A DNA stretch of 64,000 nt from Malaciobacter molluscorum LMG 25693 (GTDB taxonomy: Bacteria > Campylobacterota > Campylobacteria > Campylobacterales > Arcobacteraceae): positions 2,356,001 to 2,420,000 of the forward strand of contig NZ_CP032098.1 of assembly GCF_003544935.1 (NCBI RefSeq), given 5' to 3'. Position 1 is the first letter of the stretch. Every line of letters begins with the position of its first letter. The translations under genes and the position numbers were made by a program. The notes under the pieces were generated by a model. It was not told the origin of the DNA, did no database searches, and saw nothing but the letters and a program-made list of their open reading frames with translations. Below are positions 10,591-19,291 of this stretch, in pieces.

Positions 10591-11730
10591 CAAACTTATA
10601 GACATAGTATTAGCAATTGCATAAGATGTTGCTATTAAATTTTTTTCTGTTTTTAAAAGTAAATCTTCAAGAGGTAAATTAGAAGGAGTAATATCAAAAA
10701 TTGATGTTGCACCATAAGAATATAACTTTTCATATCCTTTATCTAAAGCTCCAGCAAGAATAATTACAGGCTTATTATATTTCTTAGCAATATTTAAAAC
10801 ACCCATTATTGTTTTTCCATAAACTGTTTGTTCATCAACTCGACCTTCACCAGTAATAATCAAATCAGACTCTTTAATTTTTTCTTCTAAATTTATAAAC
10901 TCTATTACAGTTTCTATTCCACTTCTACTTTTTGCATTTAAAAAAGCTTGCAGTGCAAATCCTACCCCACCAGCAGCGCCACTTCCTTTTTCATTATGAA
11001 TCTTTTTTTGTAGTTTTCTCTCACAAACACTTGAAAATTTAATAATACTTTGTTCTAAAAATTCAATTTCATTACTTTTTGCTCCTTTTTGTTTCGCAAA
11101 AGTATATGTTGCACCATTTTTTCCATACAAAATATTTTCCACATCACAAGCAATTAGAATTTTTACATCTCTTAAACTTCGTAAAGCTGAAATATCAAAA
11201 TTATCTATTTGAGAAATATCTTTTGCAGTAAGTATATGTTGGTGACTTATTTCTTCATTTTTATCATTATAAAATTTTACACCTAATGCTTGAAGCATAC
11301 CAATTCCAACATCATTTGTTGCACTACTTCCAATTGTAAGAATAAGCTTTTTAGAACCATTTTTTATTGCATCTGAAATTTGTTGACCAAAACCAAAAGA
11401 TGTAGAATTAATAACATCTCTTTTAGATTCATTAACTAACTCTATTCCTGTTGATTTTGCCATTTCTATTATGGCAGTATTATCATCAGTTAAAATATAT
11501 TTTGCTTTTATTTTTTCTTCAATTGGATTTAATACATCAACTTCTATCTCTTTATAGTTTTTAATAACATTTTTTAAACTGTCAATAGTCCCTTCTCCTC
11601 CATCAGCCAAAGGAACTTTTTCATAAATAAAATCATCAAATACTCTTTTAAAACCAATTTCAATAGCATTTGCTACATGTTGTGAAGATAATGCATTTTT
11701 ATATGAATCACTAGCTATTAATATTTTCAT
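10585..11730 (-). CDS. Glycerate kinase (GarK/GlxK family)
   Basis: 381-residue type I glycerate kinase, which phosphorylates D-glycerate to 2-phosphoglycerate (or 3-phosphoglycerate, depending on subfamily). The family's N-terminal signature is visible (IASDSYKNALSS at residues 4-15, then PLADGGEGT near 41-49), as are LTIGSSATND near 136, GAAGGVGFA near 248 and ITGEGRVDEQT near 290. Length matches the usual 375-385. An AGGAG ribosome site precedes the ATG. No partner genes of glyoxylate or glucarate metabolism sit next to it, so the source of glycerate is not shown. Confidence 0.9.
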   Translation of the reverse strand: MKILIASDSYKNALSSQHVANAIEIGFKRVFDDFIYEKVPLADGGEGTIDSLKNVIKNYKEIEVDVLNPIEEKIKAKYILTDDNTAIIEMAKSTGIELVNESKRDVINSTSFGFGQQISDAIKNGSKKLILTIGSSATNDVGIGMLQALGVKFYNDKNEEISHQHILTAKDISQIDNFDISALRSLRDVKILIACDVENILYGKNGATYTFAKQKGAKSNEIEFLEQSIIKFSSVCERKLQKKIHNEKGSGAAGGVGFALQAFLNAKSRSGIETVIEFINLEEKIKESDLIITGEGRVDEQTVYGKTIMGVLNIAKKYNKPVIILAGALDKGYEKLYSYGATSIFDITPSNLPLEDLLLKTEKNLIATSYAIANTMSISLK

Positions 11731-11834
11731 TTTTACTCCTAGTTAATCATATAATTATAAAATAATTAGCTTTATATAAACTTTTCATATGTTATATAAA
11801 GATTGTAAGTTCTAAATAAATTTAGAAATAATTT

Positions 11835-12269
11835 TTAGTTATTATTTAAAAATCTCCACTTTGTAGATTTATGAGTTAATATAATCTCTCTTACTTTTTG
11901 ATAATAAGTAACATTTTTAAAACCTAACTCTTTTAGAGCTCTTTTATATCTATATTTGATATTTTCCCAGTTTATATCATTTTCATCTTTATTTAGTTGG
12001 TTCTCAATCCATTTTATTTCAGTATCTAAGTCTAAAATTTTACTACTTACAGATTTTGGATAATCATTTTCAAAAGAGACTTCAAAATATATTTTATTAT
12101 TATTTTTATTTACCCAAACAATATCATCTCTTGTTAATAGATTTTCTACCTCATCAAAAAGCGTTTCATCTTTTTGTAAAATATCTATTACATCATCCAT
12201 ATTATCTGTAATATTTGTAATTCTACTTGAAACTATAACTTCAGAAATTTCTTTAGCTAAATCTTCCAC
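11835..12269 (-). CDS. Hypothetical protein, 144 residues
   Basis: I do not recognise this family. The predicted start is GTG at 12269, preceded by AAGGTG. The protein is soluble, with an acidic N-terminal half (MEDLAKEISEVIV, then D/E-rich stretches) and a basic C-terminal end. No signal peptide, membrane helix or metal motif is seen. It stands alone between the glycerate kinase gene and the divergent ClC gene, with a TATAAT-type box upstream on its strand. Composition and codon use are like its neighbours, so it is likely a real gene of this lineage. Confidence 0.6.
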   Translation of the reverse strand: MEDLAKEISEVIVSSRITNITDNMDDVIDILQKDETLFDEVENLLTRDDIVWVNKNNNKIYFEVSFENDYPKSVSSKILDLDTEIKWIENQLNKDENDINWENIKYRYKRALKELGFKNVTYYQKVREIILTHKSTKWRFLNNN

Positions 12270-12468
12270 TATTCACCTTTTTTTATAATATGTATATATA
12301 TTATAGCTAAATTTAAGGTATTTTATGGTTGATTTTTATATTTTTTTCAATATTTATTTTTAAAGTACCAAAATATAGGCTTTAAAATTATGAAATTTTT
12401 GTTTTTTATTATCTTAAATTCATATTAATTTTGTTAAAATCAAAGAAAACTAATTATTAAGTGCTTAC

Positions 12469-13854
12469 ATGAAGAAACATATTATTGAACAATTAATCAT
12501 ATTTTTTAGTGTTACTAAATGGGTATTATTATCTTCTTTTATTGGTGTTACTATTGGTTTTGTTATTACTTTTTTTCTAAACTCAATTCATGCTGCTGAA
12601 AACAGTAGAAGTTTACTTCCATTTCATTATTATTATTTATTACCATTTGCATTAATGCTAAGTGTATTTTTAGTAAAAAAATTTGCTCCAAATGCAAAAG
12701 GACATGGAACAGAAAAAGTTATAGAAGCCGTACATAAAAAAGATGGTAAAATTGAAGTTGCTGTTATTCCTGTTAAATTAGTTGCTACTATTTTAACTCT
12801 ATTTGCAGGTGGTTCAGCAGGTAAAGAAGGTCCTGGTGCACAAATTGGTGCAGGAAGTGCCTCTTTAATTTCTGATATATTTAAATTTTCTAAAGCTGAT
12901 AGAAAGAAACTAGTTATTTGTGGTATCAGTGCAGGTTTTGCATCTGTATTTGGTACACCAATATCTGGTGCTATTTTTGGTATTGAAGTTTTAATTGTTG
13001 GTATTATAATGTATGATGTTTTATTACCTTCATTTATTTCAGGTTTTGCTGCTTATACTACTGCAAAAATATTAGGTGTGAATTATACATATTTTAATCT
13101 ACATTTTGCTCAAACAATTCCAATAGAAATTACTCTAATCTTTCAAGTTATTATTGCTGGTTTATTTTTTGGTATTGTGTCTGATTTTTTAGTAACTGCT
13201 TTTAAAAAATCAGACTACTATATAAAAAGAATAGATATAAATCTTTATTTAAAAGCTTTCTTAGGTGGTTTAATTTTAGTTATTCTTTCATTTTTTGTAG
13301 GAGATAGATATTTTGGTTTAGGATTAGACACAATTTCAGATATATTATATTCAGATCCTTCAGTTTCAGGTATAGATGTTCCTTGGTATTCATTTATTAT
13401 GAAAACTATTTTTACATCAATTACTCTTTCTTCTGGAGGTAGTGGTGGAGTTATTACTCCAATTTTTTATATTGGAGCAACTAGTGGACATTTTTTAGGA
13501 ACTATATTTGGGGATCATTTAGCATTATTTGCTGCTTTAGGTTTTACAAGTGTATTAGCAGGTGCTGCAAATGCACCAATTGCTGCAACTATTATGGCAG
13601 TAGAACTTTTTGGAGTTGAAATAGCCCATTATGCTGCAATAAGTGCTGTTATAAGTTTTCTTATTACTGGACATAGAAGTGTTTATGCTTCACAAATATT
13701 AAAAATGAAAAAATCTGATTTATTGAGTATTGAGTTTGGTAAAAATTTAGAACATAATGAAATAAATCTATCTGAAAAAAGCAAAGAAAAAATTGTTATT
13801 ATGAGAAGAAAATTAAAAAATATAAGAAGAAGAGATAATAAAGAAGAGGATTAA
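12469..13854 (+). CDS. ClC-family chloride channel or H+/Cl- antiporter
   Basis: 461-residue polytopic membrane protein of the ClC family. The second family signature is visible as GKEGPGAQIG, with the gating glutamate at E120. FGTPISGAIFGIE follows near 160, and GGSGGVITPIFYIGA near 322 is the third signature. The first signature, normally GSGIP, reads GHGTE (about residues 78-82), so the serine and proline of the anion-binding loop are replaced. This is seen in divergent ClC branches and leaves ion preference uncertain (chloride, fluoride or another anion). No cytoplasmic CBS domains. The ribosome site before the ATG is weak. Confidence 0.87.
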   Translation: MKKHIIEQLIIFFSVTKWVLLSSFIGVTIGFVITFFLNSIHAAENSRSLLPFHYYYLLPFALMLSVFLVKKFAPNAKGHGTEKVIEAVHKKDGKIEVAVIPVKLVATILTLFAGGSAGKEGPGAQIGAGSASLISDIFKFSKADRKKLVICGISAGFASVFGTPISGAIFGIEVLIVGIIMYDVLLPSFISGFAAYTTAKILGVNYTYFNLHFAQTIPIEITLIFQVIIAGLFFGIVSDFLVTAFKKSDYYIKRIDINLYLKAFLGGLILVILSFFVGDRYFGLGLDTISDILYSDPSVSGIDVPWYSFIMKTIFTSITLSSGGSGGVITPIFYIGATSGHFLGTIFGDHLALFAALGFTSVLAGAANAPIAATIMAVELFGVEIAHYAAISAVISFLITGHRSVYASQILKMKKSDLLSIEFGKNLEHNEINLSEKSKEKIVIMRRKLKNIRRRDNKEED

Positions 13855-13866
13855 AATTTCCTCTTC
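13843..13866. terminator. Convergent hairpin between the ClC and sulfite/nitrite reductase genes
   Basis: 8-bp stem GAAGAGGA / TCCTCTTC with an 8-base loop overlapping the ClC stop codon. The reductase stop lies 8 bases beyond. Short, and with limited T-tracts, so a modest call. Confidence 0.45.
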
Positions 13867-13873
13867 AATTATA

Positions 13874-15436
13874 TTATGATATTTCTACTTTTGTTAAATA
13901 CTCTTTAAAATTAGCTGTTCCTAAACTATCACTTTCATAATCATTAATTAATTTTTCTAAAAATGAAGGAACTTCTGTTGCAGGAACTTTAACTTTTGTT
14001 GATATAGCAATTTTACTTTTTTGTGTACCTTGTAAATGTCCACCCAGCTGAATATCATATGCATCAACTCTTTCACCATCAACTCTTGTTTTACATCCTA
14101 CTAATCCAATATCAGCAACTTGAGGATGAGAACAAGCATTACCACATCCAGATACAGAAATCATTACATATTCTTTAAAATCTGGAAATTTAGTTTCTAA
14201 ATGTTTTATTAATTTATTTGCATAAGTTTTTGTCTCTGTAATACCAAATTTACAGAACTCTCTACCAGTACAACTTTGAGTTCTTGCTCTAAATGTATTT
14301 GGTTTATAAGCATATCCTATACTTTCAAATTCATTTGCTAACTCTTCTACAACATCATCTTTTACACCATACACAATAAAATTTTGTCTTGTTGTAAGTC
14401 TTATACCTTTTGCATCATATTTTTCAATTATTTCTGCAATTTTTACAAAATCTTCTCCAGGAATTCTACCTGCAATAGTAGCAAAACCAACGAAGCTCTC
14501 ATCCTCTATTTTTGATTTATTTATTCCAAAATGATTTCTATTTTCTATTGGAGTAATTTCTGGTTCTTCTAAACCTTCTTCTAATTTGTAACCTAATTTT
14601 TCTTCAATCGCATTTACAAACTTTTCTAGCCCCCATTCATTTACTAAATGTCTAACTCTTGCTTTATTTCTATTATGTCTATTCCCATTATCTCTAAAAA
14701 TTTCTGCAACTGCAACAGCAACATCTCTTACTTGTTCTTCTTTTACATATCTATTAGCTCTATATGCAATTTGTTTTGATTTTGATAAACCACCAGCTAA
14801 AGTTAAATCAAATAAAACTTCTTCACCTCTTTTAAATGCAGTAAATGCAATATCTTGAATTTCATGACCACAGCAATGACATGAACATCCACTTATTGAC
14901 ATTTTATATTTTCTAGGAAAATTACAGAACTCATCTTCATTTTTATCAAAATAACTATCTACATCTTTTACAAGATTAGTTACATCAAAAATTTCATCAG
15001 CAGCAATTCCACTTACAGGACATGTAACAATTGGTCTTGGTCCATCACCAGATGCCATTCTTGATGTTAATCCAACTGATGCTAATAAATCGAAAATTTT
15101 AGGTAAATCTTTTATTTGAATATAATGAAACTGAACATTTTCTCTTGTTGTAAAATCTACTAAACCTTGAGCATAATCTTTTGCAATTTTTCCCATTACT
15201 TTTAACTGTTCAAGATTCATTGATGCATCAACAAGTTTTACTCTTTTCATAAAGTATTTTTTATCCTCTTTATTTTCACTATTAATATGAGGATACATAC
15301 CATACCATTTAAGCAAACCTATATAATCTTCACTTAAAGCTATACCTTCATTTGCTTCTTTATAAATATCATCAATTACTCTTAATGGATTTCTTGATGC
15401 TTTTAATTGTTCTAATTTTGATAACTCTTTTTCCAT
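13874..15436 (-). CDS. Sirohaem nitrite/sulfite reductase (ferredoxin-type)
   Basis: 520-residue sirohaem and [4Fe-4S] enzyme reducing sulfite to sulfide or nitrite to ammonium in assimilation. The cluster ligands are visible in the C-terminal half as C-TGREF-C (about residues 389-395) and C-GNA-C (about 429-433). Two related half-domains are present, as in the family: an early RENVQFHYIQI near 100 and TTRQNFIVYG near 345. In the first half a cysteine-rich SGCSCHCCGH (about residues 183-192) stands where many homologues have fewer cysteines. Sulfite versus nitrite cannot be told from sequence alone, and no cysH/cysND or nitrate genes adjoin it. Confidence 0.88.
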   Translation of the reverse strand: MEKELSKLEQLKASRNPLRVIDDIYKEANEGIALSEDYIGLLKWYGMYPHINSENKEDKKYFMKRVKLVDASMNLEQLKVMGKIAKDYAQGLVDFTTRENVQFHYIQIKDLPKIFDLLASVGLTSRMASGDGPRPIVTCPVSGIAADEIFDVTNLVKDVDSYFDKNEDEFCNFPRKYKMSISGCSCHCCGHEIQDIAFTAFKRGEEVLFDLTLAGGLSKSKQIAYRANRYVKEEQVRDVAVAVAEIFRDNGNRHNRNKARVRHLVNEWGLEKFVNAIEEKLGYKLEEGLEEPEITPIENRNHFGINKSKIEDESFVGFATIAGRIPGEDFVKIAEIIEKYDAKGIRLTTRQNFIVYGVKDDVVEELANEFESIGYAYKPNTFRARTQSCTGREFCKFGITETKTYANKLIKHLETKFPDFKEYVMISVSGCGNACSHPQVADIGLVGCKTRVDGERVDAYDIQLGGHLQGTQKSKIAISTKVKVPATEVPSFLEKLINDYESDSLGTANFKEYLTKVEIS

Positions 15437-15896
15437 AATTTTCCTATTAATACATATATTAAATTTATTTATTTTTATTATAAGTATAATATATTATATT
15501 CTTTTAGCTTATAAAAAACCTAAATGAGAAATTTACACTTTTAATAGTACAAAAAGAAATTATTTTATTAAATAATTATTTTCTTTTTAAACTAAATAAA
15601 CAATTTTTGTAGAAAAAAGTAACATTATATGTTAAAATTACAAAAATTAAATTATTATAAAAGTAAAATGCCCTATTTATGGTATTTCTAGTGACTTTTT
15701 CATTTATATAATGAAATTTACTTATTATGATATATATTTTTTATACTAAAAACCATACTTTTTTGTTTATTTCATATACATTTGTATTCAAAAAGAATTA
15801 CGAATAGAAAGTATATTAAAGGTTTAATTTCAATTTAAAACATTTTGTGGGAAACTAACACAAATGTTAATTTTAAATCAATAATTTGGAGATAAG
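15437..15896. other. 460-base divergent intergenic region
   Basis: Long AT-rich gap between the sirohaem reductase gene (minus) and the acetolactate-synthase-like gene (plus). No convincing gene or structured RNA was found. It holds candidate -10 boxes (for example TATAAT at 15707-15712), a weak A/T hairpin near 15551-15590, and close to the plus-strand gene the dyad at 15839-15868 listed separately. Confidence 0.5.
15839..15868. promoter_or_regulatory. Interrupted palindrome in the leader of the acetolactate-synthase-like gene
   Basis: AACATT(T)TGTG and CACAAATGTT are complementary over 10 bp with one bulged T and a 9-base spacer. The element sits 19 bases upstream of the GGAG ribosome site (15888-15891). 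It could be an operator or an mRNA hairpin controlling the two-gene operon. Confidence 0.35.
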
Positions 15897-17561
15897 ATGA
15901 AAGCATCTGATTTATTTATCAAAGCTTTAGAAAATGAAGGTGTAGAATACATTTTTGGTATTCCTGGTGAAGAGAATCTAGACTTACTAGAATCATTAAG
16001 GAGTTCTAAGATTAAATTAATTCTAACAAGACATGAACAAGGTGCAGGTTTTATGGCTGCAACATATGGAAGATTAACAGGAAAGGTTGGTGTATGTTTA
16101 TCAACTCTTGGCCCTGGTGCTACGAACTTTGCAACAAGTGCAGCTTATGCACAACTTGGTGCAATGCCAATGATGATGATAACTGGTCAAAAACCAATTA
16201 AAAAATCAAAACAAGGTAGATTCCAAATCATAGATATTGTAAGAATGATGAGACCAATGACAAAATATGCAAAACAAGTTGTTAATGGTAATAATATCTC
16301 TTCTATGGTTAGAGATGCTTTCAAAATTGCTACAACTGAAAGACCAGGAGCAGTGCATATTGAATTACCTGAAGATATAGCAGCAGAAGATGCAGATGAT
16401 AGTGTATATCCAGTAAGAAATGTAAGAATTCCAAAAGCAGATAGCACTACAATTAATGAAGCAGTTAAAATGATTGAAGAGGCAAATAGACCTCTTATTT
16501 TAATTGGTGCAGGGGCAAATAGAAACAGAATTGGCAATGCATTAACTGATTTTGTAAATGATACAGGAATTCCATTTTTTACTACACAAATGGGTAAAGG
16601 TGTAGTTGATGATAACCATGAATTATGTTTAGGTACAGCAGCATTATCAGCTGACGATTTTATTCATGGTGCAATTTCAAAAGCAGATTTAATAATTAAT
16701 GTTGGTCATGATGTAATTGAGAAACCACCATTCTTTATGAAAGAAGGTCCAGATGCAACAAAAGTTATTCATGTTAACTTTTTCCCATCAGAAGTAGATC
16801 CTACTTACTTCCCTCATTTAGATGTTGTTGGTGATATTGCAACTGGTATTAATGATTTAAATAGAGCATTATCTCCACAAGCTCATTGGGATTTTGATTT
16901 TTACAAATTGATTATAAAAACAATAAATAAAAGATTAACAAAATATTTTGGTGATATGAGATTCCCTATTTTACCACAAAGAGCAGTTAAAACTATTAGA
17001 GATATTTTAGGACCTGATGATATTTTAACTTTAGATAATGGTGTATATAAAATTTGGTTTGCTAGAAATTATAAATGTGCAAAACCAAATACATTATTAT
17101 TAGATAATGCACTTGCAACAATGGGAGCTGGTCTTCCTTCAGCAATTGCAGCAAAAATGGTAAATCCAGATAGAAAAGTTGTAACTGTTTGTGGTGATGG
17201 TGGATTTATGATGAATTCACAAGAGATTGAAACAGCTGTAAGATTAGGATTAGATATTACTGTTGTTATTTTAAATGACAATGCATATGGAATGATTAAA
17301 TGGAAACAAACAGGTATGGGATTTGAAACATTTGGTCTTGACTATTCTAACCCTGATTTTGTAAAATATGCTGAAGCTTATGGAGCAACAGGTCATAGAC
17401 CACAATCTTGTGAAGAATTTACTGAAACATTAAATAAATGTGTAAATTCAAAAGGTGTTCATATTATTGATTTAGCAGTTGATTACTCTTTAAATCACTC
17501 AATTTTAAATGACCTTGTGAAAAATGCTGAAACATTATTAGAAGAAGAAGGAGAAGAATAA
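15897..17561 (+). CDS. Acetolactate-synthase-like thiamine diphosphate enzyme
   Basis: 554-residue ThDP-dependent enzyme of the acetohydroxyacid synthase family. The N-terminal domain has FGIPGEEN (about 20-27) and the catalytic-type glutamate in RHEQGA (about 45-50). GPGATN follows near 78, and the C-terminal ThDP/Mg motif GDGGFMMN starts at about 433, ending in LNDNAYGMIKW. No small regulatory subunit (ilvN) follows; the next gene, overlapping by one base, is an aldehyde dehydrogenase. This points away from branched-chain biosynthesis toward a catabolic AlsS-like role or another 2-oxo acid decarboxylation/ligation. Substrate uncertain. Confidence 0.8.
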   Translation: MKASDLFIKALENEGVEYIFGIPGEENLDLLESLRSSKIKLILTRHEQGAGFMAATYGRLTGKVGVCLSTLGPGATNFATSAAYAQLGAMPMMMITGQKPIKKSKQGRFQIIDIVRMMRPMTKYAKQVVNGNNISSMVRDAFKIATTERPGAVHIELPEDIAAEDADDSVYPVRNVRIPKADSTTINEAVKMIEEANRPLILIGAGANRNRIGNALTDFVNDTGIPFFTTQMGKGVVDDNHELCLGTAALSADDFIHGAISKADLIINVGHDVIEKPPFFMKEGPDATKVIHVNFFPSEVDPTYFPHLDVVGDIATGINDLNRALSPQAHWDFDFYKLIIKTINKRLTKYFGDMRFPILPQRAVKTIRDILGPDDILTLDNGVYKIWFARNYKCAKPNTLLLDNALATMGAGLPSAIAAKMVNPDRKVVTVCGDGGFMMNSQEIETAVRLGLDITVVILNDNAYGMIKWKQTGMGFETFGLDYSNPDFVKYAEAYGATGHRPQSCEEFTETLNKCVNSKGVHIIDLAVDYSLNHSILNDLVKNAETLLEEEGEE

Positions 17562-18955
17562 TGAGTAAAATGATAAATGTTACATCACCGTTTGATGATA
17601 GCGTAGTTGGGGAAGTTCCTTTTAGTACACAAGAAGAAGTAGAGGCAGCTTTAAACTTAGCTCACTCTACTTTTCTTGATAGAAGAAACTGGCTTCCAAA
17701 ATATAAAAGAATTGAAATTTTAGAAAAATTAGCTCAAATTATGTCTTCACAAGTTGAAGATTTAACTAAACTTTGTGCAAGTGAAGGTGGTAAACCTTAC
17801 ATGGATTCAAAAGTTGAAGTTTTAAGAGCAATCAATAGTGTTAAACTTGCTATTGAACATTTAGGTGTATATGAAGGAAAAGAAGTTGCAATGGGCCAAA
17901 CTCCAACTTCTGCAAATAGAATAGCATATACACTAAAAGAACCTATTGGTGTTGCAGTTGCAATTTCTGCATTTAACCACCCATTTAACTTAGCAATCGG
18001 ACAAGTTATTCCAGCAGTTGCAGTTGGTTGTCCTGTGATTATTAGACCTGCAACACAAACTCCAATGTCTGCATTAAAAGTAGTTGCAATGCTTGAAGAA
18101 GCAGGATTACCAAAAGGTTGGGCACAAGGTATTGTTTGTGATAGACATGGTAGTGAATTTTTAGCTACTTCTCCTAAAACTTCATTCTTAACATTTATTG
18201 GTTCTGCTTCTGTTGGTTGGTATTTAAGTTCAAAAGTAGCTCCAGGAACTAGAGTTGCATTAGAACATGGTGGTGTTGCACCAGTTATTGTTGCAAAAGA
18301 TGCAGATATTGATACAATGATTCCTGATTTAGCAAAAGGTGGTTTTTATCACGCTGGTCAAGTATGCGTATCAGTACAAAGAGTTTATGTTGAAGAATCA
18401 ATTTGTGAAGAAGTTGCTACTAAATTAGCAGATGCTGCATCTAAACTTGTAGTAGGAAACCAATTAGATCCTAAAACTGAAGTTGGACCACTAATTAATA
18501 ATGGTGAAGTTGATAGAGTTGAAGAGTGGGTAAATGATGCAATAGAAAAAGGTGCAAAAGTATTAGTTGGTGGAAAAAGAATTTCAGCTTCTTGTTTTGA
18601 ACCAACAGTATTATTAAATCCATCAGAAGATTCATTAGTATCTCAAAAAGAAGTATTTGGACCTGTAGTTTGTGTTTACTCTTATAAAGATATTGATGAA
18701 GCAATTGCAAAAGCAAACTCTTTGGATGTTTCTTTCCAAGCAGCTGTATTTAGTAAAAATATTGATACTTGTTTTAAATGTGTTAAAGAATTAAATGGTA
18801 CTGCTGTTATGGTAAATGATCATACTGCATTTAGAGTTGACTGGATGCCATTTGGTGGTGCAAAAGAGAGTGGTATCGGTGTTGGTGGAATATCTCATGT
18901 AATGGATGAGATGTCAAATGAAAAAATGATGGTTATCAAATCACCTGTATTATAA
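17561..18955 (+). CDS. NAD(P)-dependent aldehyde dehydrogenase
   Basis: 464-residue member of the aldehyde dehydrogenase superfamily, oxidising an aldehyde to the acid. The general-base glutamate is E235 in LEHGGVAP (usual LELGG), the catalytic cysteine C269 in GQVCVSVQR, and the cofactor loop GSASVGWYL lies about 25 residues earlier. The C-terminal motif FGPVVCVYSY is near 366. Length and motifs are closest to lactaldehyde/succinate-semialdehyde-type enzymes. It overlaps the ThDP enzyme stop by one base (TAATG), so the two proteins likely act on linked substrates, for instance an aldehyde produced or consumed by the upstream enzyme. A terminator follows. Confidence 0.85.
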   Translation: MSKMINVTSPFDDSVVGEVPFSTQEEVEAALNLAHSTFLDRRNWLPKYKRIEILEKLAQIMSSQVEDLTKLCASEGGKPYMDSKVEVLRAINSVKLAIEHLGVYEGKEVAMGQTPTSANRIAYTLKEPIGVAVAISAFNHPFNLAIGQVIPAVAVGCPVIIRPATQTPMSALKVVAMLEEAGLPKGWAQGIVCDRHGSEFLATSPKTSFLTFIGSASVGWYLSSKVAPGTRVALEHGGVAPVIVAKDADIDTMIPDLAKGGFYHAGQVCVSVQRVYVEESICEEVATKLADAASKLVVGNQLDPKTEVGPLINNGEVDRVEEWVNDAIEKGAKVLVGGKRISASCFEPTVLLNPSEDSLVSQKEVFGPVVCVYSYKDIDEAIAKANSLDVSFQAAVFSKNIDTCFKCVKELNGTAVMVNDHTAFRVDWMPFGGAKESGIGVGGISHVMDEMSNEKMMVIKSPVL

Positions 18956-18960
18956 TCTAC

Positions 18961-18994
18961 AAAAAGAATAAAAGTTAATCTTTTATTCTTTTTT
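18961..18994 (+). terminator. Intrinsic terminator after the aldehyde dehydrogenase gene
   Basis: Perfect 14-bp inverted repeat AAAAAGAATAAAAG / CTTTTATTCTTTTT with a 5-base loop, starting 6 bases after the stop and ending in a T-tract. Confidence 0.85.
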
Positions 18995-19052
18995 CTTCCA
19001 AATAACAATTCATAACTTCTCACACAATAGCTAAGTATTAATATTTTTTTGT

Positions 19053-19058
19053 TATTAT
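19053..19058 (+). promoter_or_regulatory. Candidate -10 box placing the start site at the small ORF's ATG
   Basis: TATTAT ends 7 bases before the ATG at 19066. If used as a -10 box, transcription would begin at or next to that A. There is no purine-rich ribosome site in between (TTAGCCCA). This fits a leaderless mRNA, but is inference from spacing alone. Confidence 0.3.
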
Positions 19059-19065
19059 TAGCCCA

Positions 19066-19263
19066 ATGAAAGAAAAAGAAATAAAATTACATGAAGAATA
19101 TATACACTATAAAAATCTCAAAACTTATATTCCAGTAAATTTTTGCAAAATACAAAAAGACGATATTTGGGTTGAGGCTATTATATATAAAGCAGACGAT
19201 CAAAGCTTATACGTAAGAGACAAAGAAGAATTTATAAATAAATTTTCTTTAAAATCAGAGTAA
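19066..19263 (+). CDS. Small hypothetical protein upstream of sucC
   Basis: 65-residue soluble protein, charged, of unknown family. Its middle (VNFCKIQKDDIWVEAIIYKADDQ, about residues 24-46 in part) resembles a small beta-strand domain. It has no ribosome site, and a -10-like box lies 7 bases before the ATG. It is co-directional with sucC, 28 bases upstream, and may be carried on the same transcript. The codon pattern is consistent with coding, but the protein is short, so the call is moderate. Confidence 0.6.
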   Translation: MKEKEIKLHEEYIHYKNLKTYIPVNFCKIQKDDIWVEAIIYKADDQSLYVRDKEEFINKFSLKSE

Positions 19264-19291
19264 TAAAAGCTTTTAATTATGGAGAAATTAA

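Noticed and set aside
15437-15896. Hidden small gene, tRNA or riboswitch in the 460-base gap
   Set aside because: No open frame with ribosome site and plausible composition, no cloverleaf and no known riboswitch core could be made out; only promoter-like and dyad elements were recorded.
16187-16537. 116-residue minus-strand ORF inside the acetolactate-synthase-like gene
   Set aside because: It is antisense to a well-supported enzyme frame, has no ribosome site or recognisable motif, and looks like a shadow of the real gene.
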